From NCBI RefSeq assembly GCF_001625215.2, contig NC_030383.2:59758949-59822948 (forward strand): a stretch of DNA of 64,000 nucleotides, given 5' to 3'. The notes under the pieces are model-generated. The model was not told where the DNA came from. It ran no database searches and was given only the letters and a program-made list of their open reading frames with translations. A program made the translations under genes and the position numbers. Shown piece after piece: positions 33,823 to 45,745 of this stretch. Each line of letters starts with the position of its first letter. The first letter of the stretch is position 1. The stretch comes from Daucus carota subsp. sativus. Lineage: Eukaryota; Streptophyta; Magnoliopsida; Apiales; Apiaceae.

Positions 33823-36800
33823 ATGGCTGAAGCAGTAGTGTCAATTGTTGTGGCAAGGCTTACTGATTTATTGATTCAAGAACCGGTGGCTCTTCATGGA
33901 CTACTCAAGGATAAAATTCAACAAGTGATAACCAAGCTCCAGTTGATGAAGACATTTTTACGGGATGCTGATTCAAGGATAACTGAGCACAAAGTCCGGA
34001 CTTTGGTTGCTGACATACGAGCACTTGCTTATGATGCTGAACATGTTGTAGAAAGCTTTATTGTTAAACCTTCATCCTCTGCAAGAAACAGAAGGAAACA
34101 AGCAATCAAGATCAAAGATATACAAAGCAAGATGTCTCTGCTCTCTGATCGCATTGGTGATAATAATATTAAATCAACATCAGAAATTCAGAATCATCAA
34201 TTTCATTGTCTGAAGCACCTGGACAGCTAAAGCGATTTTACTCTTTCACAACCATGGAGCCAGAGATATTTGTTGGATTTCATGGAGCCGTTGATCGACT
34301 GGTGGGACATTTGGTGAATGAAAGTGATGATTGTTACCCGCTTATCTCTATTTGTGGAATGTGAGGTCTAGGTAAGACAACTGTGGCTCAAAAAATATAC
34401 AATCATCCAACCATTAAAGCAACCTTTGCTGGTTTAGCCTGGGTTTCCATTTCGCAGAAGTGGCAAAAGAAACTTGTGTTGCAGCGAATACTGATATGTC
34501 TCATCCATGAAAAGAAAGAGGAAATTCTTACTTGGGACGATGAAAAGTTAGTGGAGAATCTGCTACAAATCCAGCAGAGGAAAAAATGCTTGATAGTCCT
34601 CGATGACATGTGGACTACTGATGCTTGGGATTCTATGAAATCGGCTTTCACAGCTGAAACATCTGTGAGCAAATTAATGCTTACCAGCCGTAATGTGAAG
34701 GTGGCTGTGCATGTAAATCGAGAAGGATTCATATACCAACCAGAATGCCTAGATGCAGAACAGAGTTGGGAGCTACTTAAGTTGAAAGCATTTCCCAGAG
34801 GATATCATCTAGGTAGAAACTTTACTTGCATTTATTATGTTTCATTCACTATACTACTATAGTACATATAGGTACACATCCACTACAAAGAATGAAGTTC
34901 AAGAATATACTAGATCTGTTTCAATATTTCAGATGATATATGTAAAGTTAATAGTGTAGACTTGGAATTTCCAGATTTAGTCTAGTATAACTTGTTTCAT
35001 GATTTCAAACTTGCAATTACAAAAGCTGTTTGAAAACCTATCGACAAGTAATTTTTTACTAAGAAAAGAGGGTGAAATATCTTCGACAGTCAACCCTTAA
35101 TTACAGTCTATATGCATTTGTCTGTACATTATATGTATGCGTTTGTCATTCTTTGTTTTTGTGTGTTACAGATTCCAAAGATATTTTTACAGAGATGGAA
35201 AAAATGGGAAGAGAAATGGTTAAAAAATGTGCCGGTCTTCCACTAGCTATAGTCATTTTAGGCGGAATTCTTGTAACAAAACCTTCACTAATGGAGTGGG
35301 AGAAGGTATATGCTGATAGTTTATGGTCCCTGGAGAAGGGAAAAGGATTGGGAGAAGATCAGCAAAGAGAATTATTTCATGTTCTAGTCTGGAGTTACAA
35401 TGATTTACCCCCACAATTAAAGCCATGTTTTCTGTATTTGGGTAAATTTGGTGAAGATGAACGGATAGAAGCAGAGACTCTATATCAGTTATGGATTGCA
35501 GAAGGGATGGTACTGTCGACTGATAAAAGGGAAGGAGAGACAATGATGCAAGTAGCTGAATCGTATATGGGGGAACTGGTCCATAGGAGTATGGTTCAAG
35601 TGACATTTGAAGATATGGAAAACTCGCATACAAAGATAAAATATACCTTTCTTCATGACCTTATGAGAGACCTATCTCTGTCCCAAGCAAAAACAGAAGA
35701 TTTTTTTGAAGTTCTTGATCTTCGAAAAGGAAATGATGTTCATCTCAATCCTTCAGCAGATTTCAGGTCGGTTGACACTCGACAACTTGTAGTTTTTTAT
35801 GATGAGGAACATATGAGGAAACAAATTGGATCCTACTTTGTCAAGAAATGCAAGCAACAGAATATCGATCAATGTTACTGTTCAGTGATGGTTTCCACAC
35901 AGATTTGCCGAAAGTAGTGGGGTCACATGTTGCCAATTTCAGGTTTCTAAGAGTGTTTTCCATGGAATATGGTCAAGTAGATGGTATACTTTATCCCAGA
36001 AGTTTTGTGAGAGCATTAGGAAGCCTTGTCTACTTGAGATATCTTAGTGTAAGTTGCGTTTCCTTGTCATTTATTCCATCTATACAGAACATGGTGCTAC
36101 TCCAAACTCTCAAATTAGATGTTTTCAATACTGTATCTATTCCATCATGGCTTTCAAGAAATATTCTGGGCAAGCTGGGACATTTGCGGTATTTGTATTT
36201 ACCTCCTATTTATGATAGGAGTAGACCTCCAAAGAAACAAAAACTAAGGTTTGATGGATTGGGCAGGTTAGAGACATTGGAGAACTTCAGTACTGTGTGG
36301 TGTGAGGCTAAGGATCTTCCGAAACTAATCAATCTTCAGAGACTGACATTAGAAGTAGACGATGACTATGGTGATGTGAAAGAGACCTTGAAAAATCTGT
36401 CATCATCTTCAAATCTCAGGTACTTGGGACTTTCTCTTAAATTATATAAACAACCAGTAGAGAATGTGAGAGGGGTTTTTTGGGATTATAGTTCCATCCT
36501 TCAGAAATTAAGCATAAGTGGCCGGCTTGAAAAGTTGGCTCAATTATTTGAGAACCAACCGCGGAATCTTATCAATAATCATGTTGCAGAATCTTCAATT
36601 CGTATCACTTCCTTGACGTTACAGTTTTCCCTCCTGGAAGATGACCCAATGCCAGTACTGGAGAAGATTCCTAGTCTGCGTAAACTTGATTTATCTGTAA
36701 ACTCATTTGTGGGGAAGGAGATGTTCTGCTCGTCCATGGGTTTCCCGAAACTCACCAGTCTTGAACTGTGGCAGCTCCCCAACTTGGTGAAATGGAATAT

Positions 36801-37017
36801 AGAGGAAGGCAGCATGTCCGTTCTCACCAAGTTAGAGATTATTAGTTGTCCGATGTTAGAGGAGCTTCCAGAAGGCCTCATATTTCTCACTTCCCTTCAC
36901 AGCTTATGGTTAGGCGGTATGCATACAGATTTCATACACAAAATCCGCACAGTAAATGGCAACCAAGGAGAGGACTTTTACAGAGTTGCTCACGTTCCTG
37001 TATTATCTATTTCCTAA
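33823..37017 (+). pseudogene. NLR5: CNL pseudogene with three disabling lesions
   Basis: Same two-exon layout: exon 1 33823-34812, intron 34813-35171, exon 2 35172-37017. Lesions against the paralogues: an 8-bp insertion near 34186-34193 (frameshift in the CC-to-NB linker), a TGA at 34362-34364 replacing the Gly after GM in the P-loop (GM-stop-GLGKTT), and a 1-bp deletion near 35858 at the start of the LRR region. One Leu codon is added in LHGLLKD. The rest of the NB-ARC and LRR is well preserved, so inactivation is fairly recent or gene conversion maintains it. The intact start could yield only about 135 residues (a CC-only product). Confidence 0.93.
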
Positions 37018-37262
37018 GAGTAGAATAAGGAGCTGATCACAATCATCGCTTCTAGATTCCCAGAACCTGTTAATTTCCTGTTTCTCATTACTCATAAATG
37101 TGTTTTCTTCTTCAAGGTGTTTTTTTTTATCAAGATTGAGGCAAAGCTGGTGTATTGTCGTCAGTTTAATTAAATCTCGAAAATACTAAGCGGTAACTGA
37201 ACCTAATCTATTTTCATATTTAATTTGATGGCCATATTAGATGTTGCCAAACATTATTTTAA

Positions 37263-38231
37263 GAGTTAATTGCAAAATGCACCCCTAAACTTCGGTACAA
37301 ACGCACTTCAATCAACATACTTTAATTAATTGCACTGTGCATCTCCCTGGTAATTAGCGCGCTGCAAAGTACACCTTTTCCGTCCAAGTCCGTTAAGTGT
37401 CAGGGATTAAGTGTGTTTAACGTTACTTGTCAGGGATTAAGTCAGGGGCATAATAGGAAATTCAAGTTTAAACATTCTTCTCCCCCAAAATCGCCGGAGA
37501 ATAGTCCTGCTGGTGGTATATGTATGTTTTGCCTTCAAGAAAAACTGGGAAAACTAGCAGTTTCTTCTTCTTTCCCTCTTTCAAACACTACTGTCAACTT
37601 TAATTCTTCTTCCTCCTCTTCTCCTTCTCCTCCGTTTACCTCTAGTAAAAAGTCAAGAATCCCATTTCTCTCCGGCAAGAAAAAAAATGACCCCCTTCCT
37701 CTTTAGCCCCCTACAACTCCAAAAATATCAGTTTTAACCGCAGTAAATCGTCGGTCATGCCTCGGGCTTTTGGCCCTAATTTTACAGAAACTAGCGAAAC
37801 GGATGGTTTAAGGACACCCCAGAAGTCAAGATTTTGGAAAATCGTTCAATTCTCTCAGCGGCAAAAACACAAACAGTTGGTGTGCTCGAAGAAAAATAAT
37901 TTCAGAGCAATAATAGAGAATGAAAGTCCACTCAACTGCAAGATTATGAGATCTAGATCTGTTGGGTGTGGGAGCCTGAGCTTCTTCGGCGATTTATTAG
38001 ATTTAGATTAAAAGCTCTTAATCTCTTTTAATTAAATGAGGGTTTAATGTTTTTTAATTTTAATTGCCGCACTTGCCATTTAATTGTTAACGGTTCGTTA
38101 TTTTTGGACGGAAAAGGTGTACTTTGAAGCGCGCTAATTATTACCAGGGGGATGCACAATGCAATTAATAAAAGTATGCTGACTAAAGTGCGTTTGGGCC
38201 GAAGTTTAGGGGTGTATTTTGCAATTAACTC
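37263..38231. mobile_element. Pack-MULE carrying gene fragments, inserted behind NLR5
   Basis: Long inverted ends, GAGTTAATTGCAAAATGCAC at the left and TTTTGCAATTAACTC at the right, continuing inward with ACTTCGG/CCGAAGT and TTAGCGCGCT/AGCGCGCTAA. Flanked by a 9-bp duplication with one mismatch (TTATTTTAA 37254-37262, TTGTTTTAA 38232-38240). The NLR1 3' flank keeps the empty site. The interior is not transposase but host-gene-like coding sequence. Confidence 0.85.
37440..38011 (+). pseudogene. Captured host-gene fragment inside the Pack-MULE
   Basis: Two frames, 37413-37706 and 37757-38011, look coding: PKSPENSPAGGICMFCLQEK with a Ser-rich stretch and SRIPFLSGKKK, then FWKIVQFSQRQKHKQ and RSRSVGCGSLSFFGDL. 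They look like N- and C-terminal parts of one small plant-specific protein (Cys-containing ICMFCLQEKLGKLA and RSVGCGS blocks). I recognise the style but cannot name the family. The parts are in different frames with no obvious intron, so the capture is probably decayed. Confidence 0.6.
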
Positions 38232-39249
38232 TTGTTTTAATTTATCGAAAAGGTGGCTAGTGACCAATGTTTTGAGAAAGAAGAGTAGTCTTTTTCCATG
38301 GGAAAAATGGTCTTTAGACATCTTTTTGAAACATAGAAAATTATTGTATTTTGATTAATTCGAGAGAGAGATTAAAGGTTTTGATTTTCCGAGAACTCAA
38401 AGAAGTTGTAATTTTGACAAAAGAGAGTAAAATTATAAGTCACTATGAAAAGCATGAAAATAAATGTTATATTCCGTATTATAAACAAGAGGTAATTTCG
38501 AAATGTAGAGCCACTGATGAGTAAAGAGCTTTTAAAGCCTTGGATCACGTTTAAAAGGAGTGTCTCGAATATTAGGTACGTGTTATCGATGGTTGATATA
38601 AGTTTTAAAAATTGGTACATTTATGTTGATGTTGAAGCGAGGAATTATGGTTCGAGTATTGAATGTTGGTTTACATATAAGTTTTATAAGAAATAGGATA
38701 AACCTTTTGATAATAACGCGATTGATGCTGATAAAGCATTTTTTTAAGGAGTATAAGACGAAGAACATAAAGTAAAGTTTTTGTGTTATGCTGCCTGGGT
38801 GCGGAATGAGACGGTGATTTTTGAGATCTAATCGGAAGGCAGTGACAAAACTGAGGAGAAAGGTAGAGGGTTCGGGAAACTCAAGAAGCCCAATCAACGT
38901 TGAATTTTGTGACCGATTTGGATCCAAATTAGGAGATTTGATTTTTAAAATTTGATTTTTAGGCGCAAATTGATGAGGAGGGTGCTGAGTTTTGTTTGAT
39001 TCTAAAGTTGATTGAAACTAGAGCGAATATGTTTGATCGGTGGAAGAGATGTTGTCCGGACTTGAGAAGTTCGAAGTACCGCAAGACACACTTGCACTTG
39101 TGTTTGTTAAAGCACAGTTTTAAACACTTTATTTGTAGCTTAAAATAGCTTTACATATACTTGGGTGAGAAATGCAGATGATCTAAACACTTTATTTCTA
39201 GTTCTTCTATGTGAACTACACACACAGAATGTATTTTCATGAGATGTTT
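38232..39249. other. Continuation of the NLR5 3' flank, no gene seen
   Basis: Matches 11850-12000 beside NLR1, then 16380-17170 beside NLR2. Non-coding; short open frames are not conserved between the copies. Confidence 0.55.
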
Positions 39250-39828
39250 GAGATTGCTACGCATCCCTGAACTTATTATACTCGAATCTCACACAAGTTT
39301 TAGATGATAATAGTACAATCACAAACCAGCTAGCTAGCTCCAACGGAATTCAGATTCAGAGCATAAAACGAAACCTTTTTCTTTATTGTCAGATAGTTTA
39401 AATAAAACCTTAAAGTAAAACCAGCAATTAATTAAACTGCCTTGCATATGAGAAGTGCAGGTACAGAACACCTGTGTGTCTAACAAGATACGCCCATCAA
39501 TAAGTTTTAAAGCATCCAACTATTTCGAACCCCGAACTTATTATATTCGGATCTAACTCAAGTTTGAGGTGATAATAATACAATTACAGAGCAGCCAACC
39601 CCAACATCAACAATATTCAGCAATCAGCAGGGCAATCAGAATTTAGGAAATAGTTCAAACGAAACCTTAAAGTAAACCAGCAACTAAATTACCTTGAATA
39701 TGAGAATTGCAGGTAAAAAACACCAGAAACGAAACTCCTGAACTTATCTGCAACGTTAATTCGCTATGTGTCTAACAAGATACGCCCATCACTCAATAAG
39801 TTTCAAAGCATCCAACTATTGTGAGGAT
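39250..39828. repeat. Tandem duplication of the F-box A 3' region (second locus)
   Basis: Near-identical to 17170-17725, with the same two-copy organisation leading into the FB-A2 stop codon. Confidence 0.75.
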
Positions 39829-40925
39829 AGAAAATTACCGAACCTGGTAATTATAAGCGGTTCAGAACCTTTGATTGAAGCACCGGTCTCTGTGTATTTA
39901 AAAAATGTTTTCAGCCCCGCAACTGGAATCGGAATATGTTTGTACTCTTTCTTCCGGTAGTCATACAAGAAGAGTTCCTCAGGACACTCAAACTCGAAGA
40001 GTTCATCATCAGGACACACAAACTCTTTCACTCCAGAAAACAGTCCACCACCCAAATAAGAATATACCCAGATTATTTCACCTAGTTCAATATTTAACTT
40101 CTTAGTCCAAGAAATTTTGCCATCAATATGATCTAATGTCCATAGACATATTTCTGATCTTTCCCCAATGGATTCAAAGATGACCCCTGCAGAACCTTCA
40201 AAATCCAAAATCTTTGAGTAATATGACACGGAACAAGGTAGTGGGACCACCGTACACACCTCATTGTGCAAATCAAACGAAACTATATCTCTGTGACCAC
40301 CTGCATACAACGCTCCATTTATCACGGGACCAAGTTCAAAAGTTAAGTCACAGATGCTAATGATGTCATGACAATGAATCTCTTTCCAGGAATCACTATT
40401 TGTTGAATATATCTGCAAAATTGGTGCATCACTAGTAAAAATGTTTTCGTGTAGAAAGCGGACAACCTTGTAGTCATCGTAGATGCTATCAAAAGCAAAT
40501 GCTAGAGTACCGTGATCATCGTCTTCCAAAGCCCTGGCATAACGGGGGAATCTAGGAAGTTCCTTGCACTGCTTGGTTTTTGGGTTCCAGAGGTAACAGT
40601 ATGTATCCCATGCCAGACATATAATGCCATTAGAGGAACCAATAACTGTGAACAGGCGCGGCTTAAGTAGATAACATTTATAGCTGGGACAGACTAGTCG
40701 AGTAATGTCTTTCAAAATCGTTGGTTCACCAATCATCAACACTGAAGCTTCCTCGTCCGCTCTAATACGTCTGTAGTACGAGTGTGTTTTCATGAATTCG
40801 GGGTCTGAGATAATAGATCGCCACGACTTGCAGACCGAGCTACACCTAATCAGTGATTTAGCAGGAAGCCAATAAAATATTTCAGTAACCATCTCATCAG
40901 GCAAAACAAACTTTGAGCATGCCAT
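39816..40925 (-). CDS. FB-A2: F-box/FBA protein, intact, near-duplicate of FB-A1
   Basis: 369 codons. F-box [18 protein letters not shown] with [17 protein letters not shown], then the FBA-type domain ([56 protein letters not shown]). Predicted SCF substrate adaptor, target unknown. The C-terminal two thirds are almost identical to FB-A1, including the 10-residue [16 protein letters not shown] duplication. The N-terminal third ([24 protein letters not shown]) instead matches FB-A4 and the fragment at 46673-47203, which suggests gene conversion. Convergent with NLR5. Its predicted leader intron (40963-42183) is enlarged by a 614-bp MULE. Confidence 0.92.
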   Translation of the reverse strand: MACSKFVLPDEMVTEIFYWLPAKSLIRCSSVCKSWRSIISDPEFMKTHSYYRRIRADEEASVLMIGEPTILKDITRLVCPSYKCYLLKPRLFTVIGSSNGIICLAWDTYCYLWNPKTKQCKELPRFPRYARALEDDDHGTLAFAFDSIYDDYKVVRFLHENIFTSDAPILQIYSTNSDSWKEIHCHDIISICDLTFELGPVINGALYAGGHRDIVSFDLHNEVCTVVPLPCSVSYYSKILDFEGSAGVIFESIGERSEICLWTLDHIDGKISWTKKLNIELGEIIWVYSYLGGGLFSGVKEFVCPDDELFEFECPEELFLYDYRKKEYKHIPIPVAGLKTFFKYTETGASIKGSEPLIITRFGNFLSSQ

Positions 40926-41097
40926 TATGTTCCAAAAAGGTCGAGCTCACGGAAAATTATACCTGTAGAAACAAAAACAGAGCAAAATTTCGAGGCCGGT
41001 TGAAATGAGAAAATCAATTTGAACTTCAATGCCAGACAACAGTGTAACAAATCATATACTACATCATAACAAAGCAAAAATTCAGAAATATAATAAA

Positions 41098-41711
41098 GGG
41101 AAAATTAATTCTAAAGTCCCTGAACTATAGGCACTTTTTTTTCTAGGTCCCTGAACTATAAATGTCAATTCATAAGTAATTCAACTCTTGATTTTTTCCT
41201 ACCTGGGTCCTTCCGTTAGATCTGGTTTGACGCCGTTAGTTCTTCTTAAGTTCATGAGAATCAATGAAAACTTTGAAGGTGATTCCGGTATCCAAATTTG
41301 AAGCTTGAGTGATCAAATTGCTCGTTTTCCAATCCTCTATCCATCTATACCATCAAAATTTAGTTTGGTAATTTTCGAATTTTGAGTTGAATATTAGTTT
41401 TCATTTTAATAGCTTTTATTCGAATTATAATGATGTAGATTGATAGATCGTGTGATTATGAGCATGTTCATATAATTTCGTGATTTTTAATGTTCAAATT
41501 AGCCTCGTCGGAAAATTGAGCTCGCCGGATTTGAGCTTTTCCGACCAAGTTCGCCAGAAAAACTAACGGCGTCAAACCAGATCTAACGGAAGGACCCAGG
41601 TAAGAAAAAATCAAGAGTTGAATTACTTATGAATTGACAAAAAGTGCTTGTAGTTCAGGGACCTAGGAAAAAAAGTGCTTGTAGTTCAAAGACTTTAGAA
41701 TTAATTTCCCC
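41098..41711. mobile_element. 614-bp non-autonomous Mutator-like element in the FB-A2 leader intron
   Basis: Ends GGGAAAATTAATTCTAAAG and CTTTAGAATTAATTTCCCC, with an exact 9-bp duplication TATAATAAA (41089-41097 and 41712-41720). FB-A1 and FB-A4 have the uninterrupted sequence here. The interior has a second inverted block (CTAACGG/CCGTTAG with ACCAGATCTAACGG). No long open frame. Confidence 0.92.
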
Positions 41712-42215
41712 TATAATAAATCCCTAATTCAAGCCCTAAATCTTATTAAAACATCAACACACGTATACATATACAACTTCAGGATCATATACACCCACAT
41801 GTATACACAAACCATAGTTACAAATAACCGGGATTATCGATTTATACCAAAAGTAACCGAGGCTAAATTCAGATTTAGTTAGCTTTTTTCACGTCAAATC
41901 AATTAGATCTTAAAATATTATTTTTACCAATTTTTAACTAAAAGTCAAAATTCGGAAAAACCATCTATTAAAGTTTGGAACTGAGTGGTTCACCGGTCCC
42001 GGGCGCCACTTTACACAAACATTTTTATAAAAATAATGAAACATAGAACTTCGACATATTACAAATGAGAAGCTCAACAAATTATTTCGAATTTTGAGAT
42101 AAGAGCGTCAAGATGTGAAATGAAATGTAAACACACACATAAATTTGCAAAAATTAGGGTTTCACAAAATGAAAGTTAATTACCTTAAAATCTAGAGTGT
42201 AGACGATGCTTTGAA

Positions 42216-42362
42216 GTCTCCAGTTAATTCAGCTGTATTGCCAGGGTCGGTGCTTTTTATCGGGCGGCGTACTAATCGAGAATTGATGAGGTCTCCAATT
42301 AATTCAACTGTATTGCCAGGGTCGGTGTTTTTTATCGGGCGGCGTACCAATTGAGAATTGAG
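42216..42362. repeat. Two tandem copies (period about 75 bp) upstream of FB-A2
   Basis: Same GTCTCCARTTAATTC...GAGAATTGA unit as at 19497, in two copies just beyond the predicted donor site of the FB-A2 leader intron. Confidence 0.8.
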
Positions 42363-42719
42363 TATCGGTTAAGCATTTGTGATTTGAGTATCAAAACATG
42401 GATAATTTCTTCCTATATACTCATGTCGTACACACGTGACATGACGAGAATAATATAGCTTTTTTTAAGTTACTTTGTTGAGTTACGCATTTGTCAAAGG
42501 AGTATCGTATGTAAGATGAAAGTTGAATACCATAGTAATTAGGTGAAGCGAATGCCAAATTTATTGGGCTTATTGAAATTTTAATATTATATGCAATATT
42601 GTATAATATATTTTTTATTGACATTTAAAGACTCGTTAAGAGTTTCCTCTTTTCATGTGATTAAAGTGTTGATGGATTCTTTGGGTAAAATATGAAGATA
42701 TCTTAGTTGTTGTCGTGAA

Positions 42720-42996
42720 TTCAAGGTGTTAATGGATTTCTCATGTACCAAATGAATATATCTTTATCGAATTTGTTCTCCAGGATTCGTTTGTATTTTC
42801 AAGGGTTGATTTTTGTTGATCTCACACCTTTGCGCTGCGTCATGAGGGCAGCTAAACTGGTAGTACAGCAGTGGGAAAATGCTCGGAGCTCTGAAGTTTT
42901 GAATTCTGCTGTAAATTTTACTGCAAAGGATGATGCAGCAACTTGGTCATGTCCTCCTGATGATGGCACTATAAAGATTAACATGGACGGGGCTCT
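42720..42996 (+). pseudogene. RNase H-like retroelement fragment, best preserved copy
   Basis: Reads AAKLVVQQWENARSSEVLNS, then DAATWSCPPDDGTIKINMDG in one frame. The W-PP-G-IKINMDGA signature marks the start of an RNase H domain of plant non-LTR retroelements. It is cut at 42996 by the CACTA insertion. No catalytic core remains. Confidence 0.65.
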
Positions 42997-45078
42997 CACT
43001 ACAAGAAAAGCGGGCATTTCCGAACGCCAAAATCGGTCGGAAATAATCAAAATCGGTCGGTTTTGAGGTCATTTCCGACCACCGACTGACTGACCACGTC
43101 GGTCCCTTTAAACCGAGTCGGAAATGACGTATCGGTCCGAAATGAGTTATATAACCGACCGATCTGTCGGTCGGAAATGTGTTTCCATGTCCATATACAC
43201 CTGGATTGTATCTGATAAATCTGGCCCACCGTTGACGTGTCATACACGTGAATTGTCTCAAAACCGACCAATGACGGTCGGAAATGTGTTAAAATTGAAC
43301 CCGCGACACCCTGAGTACCAAGTACAATGCTCAACCATCAAACCAGCCACAACATTAAGTTAAAATTGAAGGGACTTATATATACCTACCTTTATTTTAC
43401 AAAATAAGATAAATAAAAAATAAATTTTCATTATAATATTCTTTCAACTAATGTTCAAAATGAATGATTTTAAGGACCAATATAAGTTAAGTAATTATAT
43501 TCATATCTGTACGGTTGGATCATTTAAATTAATTATTTAATTTTTTTTTTAAAAATAACCCTACGTTCATATTTAAGTATAACCTAATATTTTCACTATA
43601 ATATCTCAACAAATAAAATCCTATTGACTTGATTTTTGGTATATAACTACGATGAGTACTTAATTTACGATCTGTACGGTTGGATCGCCTAAAAAACAAA
43701 TTTATTTATTTGTAAAAAAATAACCATACGTCTATATTTAAGAATAACATAATATTTTCGTTATAATATCTCAACAAATAAAATCCTATTGACTTGATTT
43801 TTGGTATATAACTACGATGAGTACTTAATTTACGATCCGTATGGTTGGATCGCCTAAAAAATAATTTTATTTTTTTATATAAAAATAACCCTACGTCTAT
43901 ATTTAAGAATAACATAATATTTTTGTTATATTGTCTTAACAAATAAAATCCTATTGGCTTGATTTTTGGTATATAATTACGATGAGTACTTAATTTACGA
44001 TCCGTACGGTTGGATCGCCTAAAAAACAAATTGATATTTCGGAAGTGTACAACCTAAGATAACTTCATATGAAATTCAAACCCTGAACTCCAACATTCAC
44101 GGCAATGCATGATTCGTAAAGCGTCTTTATAATTTATTTTATATTTTTCATCTTTTGCTATTATGATTAGTACCCTAAATTAGACCATATCACAAAGATT
44201 CTACATTTTTCTGTTGTTTGAATAATTAATTTGAAATTAGTTAGTTAGTATTTATAATTTGTTATGAAAATAAAAATATTTTAAAAATCAAATATTAAGT
44301 GATGAATAATTTTTTATTAAATTATTAACTGATTAAAAGCTAGTTTCAAAATTTTTCAATTTTTTTAAATAGTTTTCTTAGCCGAATAAAATTTTATTAT
44401 TTTTCTCACAAGTCATAACCGACTGCCAAGGTTTTACATCGGTCGGAAATGACGGTTTTATTGGTCGATTTTCTGCACTTGAGTGAATGGTCGGAAATGG
44501 TTTAAATTTGGTCGGTTTTCTGTGTTAAAATTATGAGTTTGGTCGGAAATGTGTTGCATGTGGTCGGTTTTCTGTGTTAAAATTATGAGTTTGGTCGGAA
44601 ATATATTGAATGTGGTCTGTTTTCTGGATGTGCAATGTTTTTAGTTTTTTTTAATAGTTTACTTAGTCGAATAGAATTTATTGTTTTTCTAAGAAGTCAA
44701 AACCGACCGCCAGGGTTTCAATTCGGTCGGAAACGAAGCAAGTCATTTCCGACCGCCGTCGGTCGGAAATAAAGCTGGCTCCACCACGTCTCCACTCAGC
44801 CAATCACAAGGCGACAACAAGTAAGAAGCTGACTAATTATTTTAAACCAGTCGGTTTTAGCGACGTGGCGTCCATGTCAGCTGAAGGACGTTGGTGAGCG
44901 GGACCCACGACCCTTATAACTGACCGATTTTGCGCGGTCGGTAATGGCGGTCGTAAATGACCCGAGTTTTTACGACCGATCTCGTTTGGTCGGTAAGTCG
45001 GTCGGAAATGCTCGCTTTTTTCCGACCACTTTGGTCGGTTGGAAATTTTGGTCGGAAATGCCTGCTTTTCTGGTAGTG
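42997..45078. mobile_element. Non-autonomous CACTA (En/Spm) transposon
   Basis: 2082 bp with ends CACTACAAGAAAAGCGGGC and CCTGCTTTTCTGGTAGTG and the 3-bp duplication TCT (42994-42996 and 45079-45081). The paralogue at 20252 shows the empty site GGGGCTCTATTTT. Subterminal regions (43004-43290 and 44415-45060) are packed with CGGTCGGAAAT and its complement, which pair across the element. No transposase frame is present, so movement needs a helper. Confidence 0.95.
43505..44035. repeat. About 165-bp tandem repeat, three units, inside the CACTA element
   Basis: The landmark GTACGGTTGGATC recurs at about 43509, 43674, 43839 (with one change) and 44004. Intervening text such as CAAATAAAATCCTATTG and GATGAGTACTTAATTTACGA recurs in each unit. 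Confidence 0.88.
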
Positions 45079-45090
45079 TCTATTTTATTA

Positions 45091-45745
45091 TTACAGCAGA
45101 GTTAATAGTTTCTCTTGCTTAAGTCTAACCCCAAGGGTATGACAAAAAAAAAAAAGTCTAACCCCAAGGGATTCAAAATCCAAAATCTTTGAGTATCTTG
45201 CCGTGGAACAAGGGATGGGGACTACCGTACACACCTCATTGTGAAAATCAAACGAAACTATATCCCCCTGACAATCCGTGTAAAACACTCCAGGAATCAG
45301 TATTTGTTGAATATAGCTGCAGAAGTACTGGTACAGCACCAGTAATAGTGCTCTCGCATAAAAGTCGAAGAACTTTGTAGTCACCGGAGATATTATCAAA
45401 AGCAAATGCTTGATTACCTTGATGTTTGCTATTGTAAGCCTTCGTGTAACGGGAAATCCTGGAAGTTCTTTGCACTGGTTGGTTAATGGGTTCCAGAGAT
45501 AACAAAGTATATCACATACCAGACATATAAGGCCAATACAGGTACCAATAACTGTGAGCTGACTTGTACAGGAACCAAAAACTTTGAAAGGGTTTGGCAT
45601 ATAAAGATAACATTTGTAGCCTGGACAGAGTAATCGAGAAGAGCTATCCAAATGCGAGGTAGCAATCATCATTAGTGAAGCTTCCTCATCTGTCATAATC
45701 TGTCTAGTACGATTGAGTTCCTTGGTATAACAGTGTTCCTTGCTC
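45091..45745 (-). pseudogene. F-box C pseudogene, longest copy
   Basis: Minus-strand sequence with DEEASLMMIATSHLD, LCPGYKCYLYMPNPF, CYLWNPLTNQCKELPGFP, AFDNISGDYKVLRLL, LYSTNTDSW and [19 protein letters not shown], all FBA-domain text, but spread over at least two frames and without an F-box start. It defines a third F-box subfamily in the cluster. Confidence 0.82.

Noticed and set aside
43047-43363. Overlapping open frames of 79-104 codons on both strands
   Set aside because: They fall in the left subterminal repeat region of the CACTA element.
43004-45060. Many short repeats (CGGTCGGAAAT) that could suggest a CRISPR-like array
   Set aside because: They are irregularly spaced, in both orientations, and lie inside a CACTA transposon with matching ends and target duplication in a plant genome.
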